Of a stretch of 64,000 bases of DNA, positions 1 to 12,600 are shown piece by piece. The DNA is taken from positions 22,024,455 through 22,088,454 of the forward strand of contig CAIIXF020000002.1 of the NCBI GenBank assembly GCA_903813345.2, written 5' to 3'. Under the pieces are notes generated by a model. It did no database searches and had not been told where the DNA came from. It saw nothing but the letters and a program-made list of their open reading frames with translations. Position 1 is the stretch's first letter. The number at the start of each line of letters is the position of its first letter. The stretch is from Owenia fusiformis. Its lineage: Eukaryota > Annelida > Polychaeta > Sabellida > Oweniidae. Made by a program: the position numbers and the translations under genes.

Positions 1-15
1 GAACGTTTCATCCAT
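1..15 (-). CDS. Start of a third tandem decarboxylase paralog (first five codons of exon 1)
   Basis: On the minus strand positions 15 to 1 read ATG followed by codons for Asp-Glu-Thr-Phe. These are the same first five residues as exon 1 of the gene at 24763-29768. The roughly 330 bases upstream (16-340) also match the upstream region of that gene closely. The rest of the gene lies outside the window to the left. It is called only because the start codon and the flanking promoter-like sequence are both duplicated. Confidence 0.75.
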
Positions 16-340
16 TTCTTAGTTTGGATATCTGTTTGTTTTGAATATCCCAATTGACGGCTGTTTGAACTCCTTGCTACAATATTAGAGAATGAGTCCT
101 GGATCCTAGATAACTAATAATAGCAGAAAATATAAACGTACTTCCACTTTTCACTCACTATTTATATACTAGATGTAGTACTTCATTGTTTTTTATTCGA
201 ACCATGTTTTAGTCACATTTAGCATTATAATGCAGATCGTCTTATCATGTTGAACAATTTTACTTATCCTTAAAAGATGTTAATAACAAGGTCAACCATA
301 ATATAAGCATAATTGTCGTGTTGTTTACATAGTGAAGAAA
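16..340 (-). promoter_or_regulatory. Upstream region and TATA-like box of the edge decarboxylase gene
   Basis: This stretch aligns almost base for base with 29769-30093, upstream of copy 2. A TATATAAATA box on the minus strand lies at 159-168, about 145 bases before the ATG, and is preserved in both copies. The conserved block ends near 338, after which the two loci differ. The promoter role is inferred from conservation and position. Confidence 0.55.
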
Positions 341-508
341 CTGATAAAGATTTTGAGTGTGGTTTTTAGGGGCTTTGTATAAAAAACCTCATACCTCATA
401 CCCACCTACCCACCTACGTGGGACATAATACAGTCATTGAAGGGTTCTATTTTAAAGATTTTAAATCTCAAAATAGCTCAAATTATTAACATTTCTACAA
501 TTCCGCCT

Positions 509-735
509 TTTTTTTATGACTAGACGAATGACAGATCCATAAATAAACATATGGGTGCATTGTAATGTGTAATGACCCGAGGGCGCCCCATGGGAATAAC
601 TAACTAACTATCGCGAGCATAGGTCCAACAAGCCAGATAAAGAAATTGAAAGAAAGTGTGCTAAATCCGATGCCCCTAGTGGGAATCGAACCCAGCTGGC
701 CTGTAGTAGCAACTTGCTATCAAGGGTCTAAAGTT
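509..735 (-). repeat. tRNA-derived SINE-like element
   Basis: Read on the minus strand, 693-681 is a perfect pol III B box (GGGTTCGATTCCC) in a T-arm-like setting. It is followed by about 170 bases of unrelated body and an A8 run near 510. This is the layout of a tRNA-headed SINE. No second copy is visible in the window and no target-site duplication was confirmed, so the limits are approximate. Confidence 0.4.
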
Positions 736-1800
736 AGATATTCTTAAAAATAGAGTAAATGCTTATTACACTGAAACAGCAACATTTTAATCTTAAAATG
801 ATCTCCGAGATGAACGTGCATCTGAAAAAGCAAAACTGATTTTTTCGCAATCGACTTATTTTTCCTTAAAAAGTGTTGGATAATAAATACCCATTCGATC
901 AAATACTTGTGTTTAGTACCCCGGACAGGTTGTATGATGCAGTCGTTTTTTTACTCTATATTTGCAATAGAACAACCATTCTTATTGAAATTTTCATATT
1001 TTATTCTGGAGACAATTTCCAACATGGAAAAAATATTCTAACGAAATTCCTAATTTTATGATTTTGATAGACTTTATTCAAAAACACTCCACTGTCAATA
1101 AAATGCAGGTTTTGCTTGGACAATTCAACTTTTAACGTCATTTCAAAAATTGTCTAGCTATTGCATTTTTGACAGCCTAAAGTCTTTCCACATGTATTTG
1201 ATGCCATATTAATTATGGCTGATTATTGTTATTCATTTTTGTCATATTCAATAGGCCTAATATTATTACAGTGCATTAGGTCAATGAAAAACTTGTCACT
1301 CCGGGTCACGTTTTCTCTGAAAACGCACCTTTTTCTCCACTGGGTTTTTCCGCCACCGTCACTCAGCATGCAAGCCCGTAGCACATAAATTGTACCATGC
1401 TTTTAAAATGTCAGGTCTCCCTGCCAATATCATGATAAAATTTGACACAGCTGTATTAACATCTCTGAAGGATCTAATGCCGAGAATACTTCAAATAGGA
1501 GATTCGTAATGTTTTACTTCATTTAATGTGACAGTGACCGGGATGAACTAAGATATTGATCTTTATTATCTAAAAGATTCATGTAATTATGTTAAAAAAT
1601 AGCAAAGTTAGATCGGGGCGCAAATTGTCGATTCGCAAACGCAGCGGAGACGCAAACGCAAGTCTTGCGACGAGCGCGTGAAAAGGCCTTTGGTCTATAA
1701 ATTGCGATTTTCATTTCAAAACGCACTGATTATTATCTCAATTTTCGAAGTTTCAAAAGTTTAAATCCAATTAATTACAGGTAGCTATGTTAACTTTATT

Positions 1801-1826
1801 ATGTCACCACAAAAAAGTGGTGACAT
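1801..1826. repeat. Short perfect hairpin with GTGGTGACAT ends
   Basis: ATGTCACCAC, six A, then GTGGTGACAT form a 10-bp inverted repeat. A related GTGGTGACAT lies near 25470. It is probably the terminus of a dispersed transposon family, but no partner end was identified. Confidence 0.4.
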
Positions 1827-3087
1827 ATTGTGGCGGTCTCCGTTTTTGACGGCGGTTAGCGGTTGGTGGTTGGCGTCTGTAACAAATTCTTAAAGGCGTC
1901 TGTAACAAATTCTTTAGGCTAACTTTAGTTTTTTTCAAAATCATCAAAAATGCCAAAATAAATGATAAATGTGGCATACGTTAACAGAAAAATAGGGTTT
2001 TGGATTTATATCAATCAGTCGGTAAGTCGAACATACACGTTCGTTTGTTCAATGAATACACAAATTGTAACGCTGGTTTCAATTGGCTGCCAGCTAAGAC
2101 ATAATTTACGTGTCACATTACAATTCTTAACGCGTTCAAAATCATTTTTGACGCCGTTCAAAATGTTTTTTTACGCGTGGTTAAAAGTAAGGACGTATAA
2201 ATTGTCTTAGAGCAACACGACTCACATCTGGCAGAGTAAAAAACATATCAGGGATTTATTTTTGAACGAAGGTCACGATATAGTGGCCTTGGAAAAATGT
2301 AACATGGAGCAAGCCATTTGCATTGGCTGCATAACAAACTCTCCCTCCAGTACAGGGTGTTTCATATTGTCCATCTCAAAAGTCAATTTGAGGTAAAACA
2401 GACATATAATGTCTTAATCATATAGTAACCTAGTATTTTATTTTAGACCAAGAAATACAATAAATACAATTTAAAAGTTACAAATGGTACACGCATTTGA
2501 ACTACATTACATTCGGAGAGTTTTTACTAATAGCCCACGTTATGTAACACTTTATAGCGAGACACAGGCAAGTCATGGTAAAGCACTGGGGAGGAACTGG
2601 AAACGAAAATAGGTTCCTTTTATCCTTCCAATATTTGGCAAGTATGTAGTCACGCGTGGTAGTTCCGGTTTCAAAATATGATTAGAACTTAGAAATTGAT
2701 ACTGTAATTCCTCACAAGCATGTCTTATTGAATACCTCACGCTGTGCTTAATGAACACTTAAAAACACATTTTACATTGATTCATATATAAAATTCCCTC
2801 TCTGTTGTGAACATCTACCGACAGTGAACACCTTTTTGTGGCTCCGACGGCCCTTATTTTATCTTCAAGATGACTTCAATAAACTGGAATTTACAAAATG
2901 CAATTATTCACTTTCTACATAGAGTCTTTTTTCAAGCTTTAAAATTGCAGAAAGAGGGGCTAAATATGTCTCTTAAATTACATAACTAATAAACTGGCTC
3001 TTTAAGTTAATGTTCATGAATGAGTGATTGATCCCATGCATATTGCGATCATACTCACTTCACCCCTTGTACATCTAATTAAAAGTT

Positions 3088-3650
3088 TTATATCAGGATC
3101 TTCATCAGAAATTCTTTGATGATTTGCAAAGCTTTTTTAGCATGAGTTGTATGAGATGACATTGAGTTAAAACTCAGCCTAATGTACAATTCCCCATCAA
3201 TTTTGGTAGAGGACAAAAATAATCGACCATCTTGATTTATTTTTGTCAGTAGTTCATCAAGTTTTTTATTATCCTTAGACTTCAACTGGAATGCAACAGT
3301 TGAGAGTTCTGGCACAGGTCCAACTTCAATATCTGGAATTTTCTTCAATTCATCGTAACAGAACATTGTTAGCGCCATCTTTTCTCTAATGCAATCCTCA
3401 AAATGAGAAGTCCCTAATAATCGCAGGGTTAGCCATAGTGGAAGAGCACGGAATGGACGGCTCAACTCCAGGGAATATTCACTAGGGCTATAATGATCAT
3501 GCTGAGTGTCTGCGAGGCAGTTCCCTTGAAAATCTAGGGTCATTGCAGCATGCAGGTAGGCCCCGTGTTTCACCAATAATGCGCATGAACCCCAAGGAAG
3601 ATTCAGTCCTTTGTGAGGACTAATTATCAATGAATCAGAAAGCTCTATCC
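3088..3650 (-). CDS. Copy 1 exon 7: PLP lysine and C-terminal domain
   Basis: The acceptor CTATTTAG precedes GGATAGAG at 3650, and the frame continues from exon 6 as Lys-Gly-Ile-Glu-Leu. The exon holds SPHKG (Schiff-base Lys) and the whole small domain, and ends in a TAA stop at 3088. It differs from exon 7 of copy 2 at about 11 of 187 residues. Confidence 0.92.
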
Positions 3651-6600
3651 CTAAATAGGAAAGCATGTTTGAGTAAACATTGTGTCCCCAAAAAGCGTTA
3701 CACTTTTTGATAAGTATTTTCTCAGCAATTAATGAATCAAATATGTTAAAATTTCTATAAAGAAGCCTAAGGGTATCGCTAGAAAGTTGTACAAAATATG
3801 AAAGAGATCCTTAACCCCCCTATCACACCAAACTAGTTCTTACCCGTTCTTGCCAGTCCTACGAAAACGTCGTAAAACGGGCTCAATCTGGCTGTGGTCG
3901 GGAAATATGTCTGAAATAATTAGCTTCTTCGTTCTTAAACAGTCTTCAATACGTCCATCTCGTTCGCAGTTCGTTCAGGTCGCACCACGTCGGTGTGCAA
4001 CGTAGTAGAACGCGTCCCTTAGTCTAGAAGGTCAACATGACCTGATTACAGAACGGTATGGTCGCCATCGAATTTTGAATCGATTCAAAATTCTAAAATC
4101 ACATTCCCCACTGAGAACGTTCATAAAGTTCGTAAATAGACCTTAGAAAGTTGCAGCTACGTTCATTCCGTTCGCACACAGTTTAAAACCAGTTTTGAAG
4201 AACGCAGTGGCAACTTGTTTGGTGTGATAGCTATATTTTTGCTAACTCGTTCATAAGCAGTGTTAAATACGTTCTTAATCAGTTTAAACCCGTTTGCAAT
4301 TAGTTCTACCTCGTTCTCAACACGTCCTCAGACAGTTCAACTCGTTGTTAAAACGTCCCTAGTAGAATTGAAGTACGACGGTTCCGTTCGTAGTACGTCC
4401 AGCTCGTCGTTAGTACGTTGTCACTCGTTCTAATTGTAGAACGTGGCGACCACGAGAACATTTTGAGCATGTTCTAAGTTCTAGAGGACCTACCTGTTCG
4501 AGTACGTTCGATGAAGTTTGTAAATAGATCCCAAACGGTTCTTAGTATGTCCAGTCCGTTCGTACACAGTTGAAGCACGAACGGACTGGACGTACTTAGA
4601 ACCGTTTGGAGTCTATTTACAAACTTTAGCGAACCTGAGACTAACACGTACTCGAACGGGTAGGTCCTCTAGAGCTTAGAACATGCTCAAAATGTTCTCG
4701 TGGTCGTCACGTTCTACAATTAGAATGAGTGACAACGTACAGACGACGAGCTGGACGTACTACGAACGGAGCCGTCGTACTTCAATCCTACAAGGGACGT
4801 TTTAACAACGAGTTAAACTGTCTGAGGACGTTTTGAGAACGAGGTAGAACTAATTGCAAACGGGTTTAAACTGATTAAGAAAGTATTTAAGACTGCTTAT
4901 GAACGAGGTTGCAAAAATATAGCTATTACACCAAACAAGTTGCCACTGCATTCTTCAAAACTGGTTTTAAACTGTGTGCGAACGGAATGGACGTAGCTGC
5001 AACTTTCTAAGGTGTATTTACGAACTTCATGAACGTTCTCAGACGGGAAGGTGCAATGATTTTAGAATTTTGAATCGATTCCAAATTCGATGGCGACCAT
5101 ACCGTTCTGTAATCAGGTCATGATGGCCTTCTAGACTAAGTGACGCGTTATACGACGTTGCACACTGACGTGGTGCGACCTGAACGAACTGCGAATGAGA
5201 TGGACGTATTGAAGACTGTTTATGAACGAAGTAGCTAATTATTTTAGACATATTTCCCGACCACAGCCAGATTGAGCCCGTTTTACGACGTTTTCGTAGG
5301 ACTGGCAAGAACGGGTAAGAACTAGTTTGGTGTGATAGGGGGGTTACATATTATGTGAGAAATGACAAATTTGAAAATGCAAAATCCAGATTAATGGAAA
5401 GTAACTTATTCTAGTCTGAAAGAAGCTGTTTTTCCCAGCAGAGATGATTTTGTAATCACCATGTGAGCTCTTGTTATCGACATGGTTTAAAGCACATGTT
5501 ATCGCCAACCTGTCTTTGATGTCCGTCTGTTTGTCCGTCTGTCAAAACATTGGTATTGGTAGCTAATTCCAAATCTTCCACGACACTTGGAATGGGTTCA
5601 CTTTTAAAATGTGTCTACCTACATAAGGTCATCAATTGTTCCATAAATGGCGTCTCAAAAGATCACCTCATTTCAACATGGCGGCCATTTTTAATGTGGA
5701 AAATCGGGTTTTCAGCTCTATTTTGGTAATAACTCCACAAGTTTTTCACCAGATTGCTTGAAACTGTACAGGTATTTTTATTTAAGATCAAGATCGGCAA
5801 AACAAGTCACAAACACTCAAAATGGCCACGACTTTTACTCCGGAAAATCGTTTTTGGTCATAACTCCACAAATATCCCATCAATTTGGTTGAATAGAATA
5901 CAGGTACCTTTATTTCTGAACAATGTCCACAAGTTTCGGCAAAATATGTGGCAAAGATTCAAATTGGCCGCCACTTTTAATGCAGAAAATCAGGCTTTCA
6001 GTTCCTTTTTCACCATAACTCTGCATAGGTACCTTAATTTTAAGGTTAATAATGTCTACATGTTACAGCAAAATATGTTGCAAATATTCAAAGTGGTCGC
6101 CAATTTTATTGTAGAATTATTGTAGAAAAATCAGGTTTTCAGCTTTTTTCAGAACATCAATTCCATCAACTTCCATTTTACTTGAAATTGTACAGTTATC
6201 TTAATCTATAGGTCATCAAAGGTGTCTACAAGACAAACGCAGGCAAAACATGTTACAAATTGCAAAATGGCCGCCACTTTTATTGCAGAAAAATCATACA
6301 GCTAGCCAAGTACAGTACACGTGTACAAATCAAAAAACTGATACACAGAGACAAGCTGTTGGATTGACAGATTCTATCACCTTATAGCATGCACAAGCAC
6401 TATGAAGTCTCATTGCGCAGCTCTGATATTGGATTTTTACATGCATTTTTGAATTTGCCAATTCTAACAAAATATGTGACCAATCTATTCCATGTTTGTA
6501 CAACTTGTTAATGATACCATTAGGCTACTTTACAGATTTTTTCCTAAATTTTAGCATGGGCTTTCAAGAGTAATTAATTGCTGAGAAAATACCGTTAACC

Positions 6601-9600
6601 AACCATCTAAATATAATTTATCATGACTTAAAAAGGTTATTCAATTTTTGAATATTGAATTTTTTTGCCATTTTAGCAGCAAATGTTTAATTTATTGAAC
6701 ATCAGATACAACGCCTTACACTAGAGTATACAATATTTTCTCCACTCCACTTGATAGATCAAGTATAGGTTGCAAAATTTCAACAAATGAATTTAATTTT
6801 TAATGCATGGATTTAAATTTTAGAGCACTTTTAAACGTTTGTGATGTCATCAGGTTGTGCAGTGATGTCATTTAGGGTGCAAAAATTATTTTCAAAATTC
6901 ATCAATTTTTTCTCAATATCTTTTCTAAATATTCTAAACTTTCAAAATAAAACAATATGAAAGGTTTATACATGTATGCGTTGAAAAGAAGTGTTTATCA
7001 AGTATAGAATATTTTTGCACCATTGGTTTCAATGAGAATTTATGTTTTGAAATGCAATTTTCTCTGAACCACCTTTCTGCGCCTGTGAGTTCATTTCTTC
7101 TTCAACCAATCTTCTCAATTTTTCAACATAAAATAAATTAGGACTTACGCTATCCATTGGTGGGAATTACTGCTTTTTGATATATGAGGGTGACAACAAA
7201 AAAAAGTATTTGAAATAAGTTGACAATTTTTTTTAACAAAAGGTCCTTCAAAATCACCATTTTGAAATTAAATTGCAAATAAGTTGCACATACCACATTG
7301 TGATAACATCGGGTAAGACTATGATAAATAGGGCCTTTAAAAACTGTAGACTGTCATATAACTGTTACATTCTTCAAATAATATTAGGAATAATGAGGAC
7401 ATATTGTTAAAATGTCTGATTTTCGAAATAAACATTTTTAGATATTACGAAAATAAATAGGTTCACCTCCAGAACATACCTTTAGATTTCTTCATAACTT
7501 CTGTAGACAGCATGTAGAATCCTCCATAGGCTGCATCAACGTGGAACCATGTGTCATGTCGCTTAGCAACTGTTGCTATAGCATCTAATGGATCTATAGC
7601 ACCAGTGTCTGCATTACCCAAATTAGCAATTATCATAAATGGATGAAGACCACTCTGAAAGACAAACATTCAAATGGTTAGAACACCAAGATAACCATTC
7701 CCCTGCCCTTCCATAACTGCACTATAATAGCACTGCATTAGCACATAGCTAGTTATTCCCTATGATACTATTTATAGAATTTTACTCAAATATGAAGCAT
7801 TAGTTTCAATAAAATCTACAAGAAGTGACTGAGGGTGAATTTTTGGTTATATAATGAAATGCAGTTACTTGAAATAGCGTGTTCTGATTTGCTGGAATTG
7901 GACACAGCTTGTCTAGCTTCAAGTTTGAAGTTAGTCTGAAGAAATATGATACTGTATGTTACAGGGTGACACAAAAAAAAGTTTTTTGATTGTCTGTGTG
8001 ATATCTGGATTGTTCTTTTGCAAGTTAATTAGGCTCCATAAAGCAGTGTCTTGCGGACACTAATGTTAGAACCGAATCTATAATTTTGACACGTCTACCT
8101 TCATGTCTTCCTCAATAGATTCTTCAAGATGTCTGGGATCCATACGGGTGCCAGCGTCATGCTTAACAGTTCTCACTTCACATTCAACCATCCCACAGAT
8201 TTTGAGAGCCTTTATGATACAGCGATGAGTATGCTGGGTGATGTACACCACCTGCCTAGTTATGTATACAGATAGCAATTAGTATGTTGAGTAATGTGAA
8301 GTATTAGTGAGTGGCAATAAAGTACAAAGATCTGAAGAATCTTTTAGTTTAGTTTTATTGTAACTGTTATACAATATTTGTACATTGACAGGGCCTCCGT
8401 AAAGATATTAGGGAGTTTAAGCTTGCATATAAAATCGAAACGCCAACCTATACGTATGACCAATCGCCCATACAAATGCATCGATTAAATATTTTCCGTT
8501 CGCCTTTATTTTGTGAAAAACATTGCAAGCTTAAACTCCTTATTATTGACTCTGTAAGCCTACAGTGTATAATGGTCTCAAAAGTTATTTGGAATATACA
8601 TTCTTTACTATGAACTCATCTGATTTCTAAAAGATTATTTGAGATGATTTTATGAAATGAAGTCGGAACTCGTATATTTCTTACCCTACTATCACACCAA
8701 ACTAGTTCTCACTACGTTCTCGAAAACGGGCTTCAACTGTGTACGAATGGACTCAGGACGTACTTAGAACCGCTTGGGGTCTATTTACAAACTTCATCGA
8801 ATGTACTCGAACGGATAGGTCCTCTAGAACTTAGAACATGCTCAAAATGTTCCCTTGGTCATCACGTTCTACAATTAGAACGAGTGACAACCTACTAACG
8901 ACGAGCTGGACGTACTACGAACGGAACCGTCGTACTTCAATCCTACTAGGGACGTTTTTACAACGAGTTGAACTGTCGGAGGACGTGTTGAGAACGAGGT
9001 AGAACAAATTGCAAACGGGTTTAAACTGATCAAGAACGTATTTATCAACGAGTTAGCAAAAATATAGCTATCACACCAAGCAAGCTGCCACTGCGTTCTT
9101 CAAAACTGGTTGTAAACTGTGTGCGAATGGAATGAACGTAGCTGCAACGTTCTACGGTCTGTTTTCGAACTTTTTTTTTTTTTTATTAATCATCTTTATT
9201 GTATTCCATAAAATACAGATATACAAACTTAAACAATTGCCAAAGTCTAATGACATTGACGGCAATTTTGAGTGAAATCCAAAGGAATGTTATTAAGTTT
9301 TTACATAATAAGTTATTTTTATGTCATGTTATTGTTAAAATAGATGAAAAAAAAGTAAAATATCATCACACTACACTCGTATATCACAAAAATGTGTAAG
9401 GTTTTTTTTCCCTTGGCCAGAGGGATTTCAGTTGTAACATGTTGTAATCGATTACATGTCCAAAAGATCTAGACCCTGGTGGATATAATATGCTACTATG
9501 TTCATTAGTTTCTCATTGACATCTATTGGAAATTTATTATCTCCAAAAAGTAAGAACTGGGATATAATGCATATTAAGTCCATCATAGTGGGTACGGATC

Positions 9601-12600
9601 CCTATCGTCTCCAATCCTGCAAGTAGTGTTATTCTCTGTTCTGTCAGCAGTGGGCATTTCAACAGGAAATGTAAAGTTGTCTGGTTTGTATTGTCACATG
9701 TTTTCGAACTTCATGGACTTTACCGGACGGGGAATGTGATCTAGAATTTTGAATCGATTCAAAATTCGATGGCGACCATACCGTTCTGTAATCAGGTCAT
9801 GATGACCTTCTAGACTAAGGGACGCGTTATACGACGTTGCACACCGACCTGGTGCGACCTGAACGAACTGCGAACGAGATGGACGTATTGAAGACTGTTT
9901 TTGAACGAAGTAGCTAATTATTTTAGACATATTTCCCGACCACAGCCAGATTGTGCCCGTTTTACAACGTTTTCGTAGGACTGGTAAGAACGGGTAAGCA
10001 CTACATACTTCGGTGTGATAGGGGGGGTTAGATAATACATTCAAACCTTTGCTAGCAAAAAGTTTAATTTTTCAAAAAGTTTCTTTGTGCTTTATTGCCT
10101 CTTTAGAGATAAACATCTCTGATTTGATCAATCATATTAAAGCATCATACACGTGCCCCCATGTACGTACCTGTGATAGTCCCTGGCCTTTATATGTTTA
10201 GCCTGAACCGCAGTACGTACTGCCATAATTGAAGCAATAGAAGCCCCAGACACTAGGGCCCCTTGGCTAGATGTGGGCAAACCAACAAACTCTACCAACC
10301 ACCTGACCATCTCCTCTTCTAGCTTAACAGCACCTGTAAGAATAGTGCGACCATCCTACACGATGGATATGTAACGTTTGTCAATTAGTTGTTGCAAGGG
10401 GAGAAAGTGCAAAATGTGTCTTGTAACAAATACTGTATACTGTATATTGGAAAATTTGTCTTGCCTATATATAGATCTCAGGTCTAATGATTTTAAATCA
10501 GCATTTGGTCAAACATCCATCAAACACAAAAGCCAAATTATATGAAATGAACTCCCAAACTCCAAGAGAAATAATTAGCAGAAATAAATTTAAATCGGAT
10601 TATAAAAAATACTAATAAAAAATCATTTATCTTTGTCTTTTTGGTGTAGACTTATTATCAATAGAAGCAAAAGAGCCTCTTAAACTTTTTGTAATTTTGT
10701 ATCGCAATGTAAATTATCGTATGCTATGCAAATCCTGCAACTTTCTTTTCTCTTTCTCTCTCGTTTCTTCTTCTTGTTTATTAATTTCTTCATTTTTTCT
10801 TTTGAATATCTAACGTTAAAGCATTAGCTGTATATCTAAATATAAAAGTCAAAAGGCTATATACATCCAAGAGGATGCCAAGCCGAGATATGTAAATTAT
10901 ATGTAATGAGAAGTGTTGATGAATAAAAATAAAAGGTCGTGAGTCCGATTGTAGCACATGGTACACATTGAGCAGAAACCAGCTACAATCGTATTTCTTT
11001 CAGTATATCGAATTCGAAATCATCTGAGTTTTAGGTTCTCTTCACATATTTAAGAAAAATAACTTGATCTTTTGATCCCATCGCATCACATGATGGAGCA
11101 CACTTGATATAAATTTTGGTCCTTTTTTAATTACACTATTAAGTACATGGTATTTGTCACCTCTGTGCCATTTTCTATTCAAAAAGCTATGAGAATTTTT
11201 GTTTTTATACTATTAATTTTACTGAGCGTCATATAAAGAACAATTGTCTTTTCTTTAAAACCTTTTGTTCAAATGATTTACAATAGCCAATCCAGGTTCG
11301 TGACATGTCATCCCAGGTCAGCTTAACCTGGTAAAACTTACTACCGTAGAAAAGTGAAGTAAATATAAAGAATTATATCTAACAGGTAATTCTATCTCAA
11401 TTTCACTGGTGATCTGCTCGATTACGCTGGTTACCGAAACGAACAAAATGTCGGAACGTCGAAGGTACGATTTTTATTTTTTCCTCATTCCACGCGTTGT
11501 AGGCAGAATCCCCACGACATTTTTTCTCACAAACGTGTATCAGGAGTCTATTTCTCCAAACTCCGTAAAACTACGGATCCGCAAGTCTATTGTTCTTTCT
11601 CAAACTTACGGAGAGATTGCTTACGGATGAATTTCCATTCTATTGCATAATGATTACTATGGTTACCTGCATCAGTAAGTTACCACTTACCTGCTATGCC
11701 AAAATGGCAGCTCTTAGGAGGTATATAGAAATTAAAACCCGATTTAGAAGGGTGAGAAGAGTTTTTAGAAAATGTACATGTTTGCGAAAAATAGCTCAGC
11801 AGACAACAGAATCGTCGATTTGAATCCTCACTTGAGTTACATAAACTTGGGTTAACAGTATAGATCTTAAAGGGACAACAAGGACTGTAGAGGGAAAATT
11901 TGAAATTTTTTATTTTTCTGAGCTATCAGGCCAATATTTGGCTAACAAACAACCTCTTAGGTCCTAAAATCTCAGTTTATGCATCTCAGTGTGCTTAGAT
12001 ATACCCTGAGTCTCTTATATTGTAACATGTGCTCCGGCGGCCATTTTGGAAAATGGGTGATAACACCCATTTAGCTACAACTGTTGCAATGCTATCAAAT
12101 ATTTGATGAAGTACGGTATACGTTCGGAGTCGAGTAGGTTATCTCGATTAAAATACGTTGTCACACGATCTAATTACAGAACGGTATTAGCACGCGGTAC
12201 TAGCTTCGACCGTTAATTTGAATTTTTGACCTACCGGATGTTTGAAAATCAAGGATTACGAGTCTCATAATGCACCGTTTTTCTTCAAACTTGTTCCATT
12301 CAAAGCATAACAAAAATCCCTTTCTGTTGGTACATTATTCTTCAAAACAGAGTCCCTACTTCCAGCGGCATTTTGGTCCCCAGTTGTAAGAAGGCCTTCT
12401 AACAGCTGGGAACCAAAACTCTGCTAGAACGAGGAACTCTTTACAATAAAGTAATGCACCGACAGAAAGGCAATTTTATTTTGCTTTTAATGGTATAAGT
12501 TTGAAGAAAAACGGTGCAGTATGAGACACGTAATCCTTGATTTTCAAACATCCGGTAGGTCAAAAATTCAAATTAACGGTCGAAGTTAGTACCGCGTGAT

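Larger units (their letters stand above)
341..3087. other. Intergenic stretch between the edge gene and copy 1
   Basis: No coding exon is recognisable. It contains a tRNA-related SINE candidate (509-735), a short hairpin at 1801-1826 (GTGGTGACAT ends) and a repeated phrase GGCGTCTGTAACAAATTC near 1875-1915. The last 150 bases before 3088 are homologous to 24620-24762 and are probably the 3' UTR of the decarboxylase gene. Confidence 0.6.

Noticed and set aside
5039-5308. ORF in the foldback arm, with a similar one at 9694-10044
   Set aside because: Similarity simply follows from the repeated foldback arm; no domain, and frames are broken in the opposite arm.
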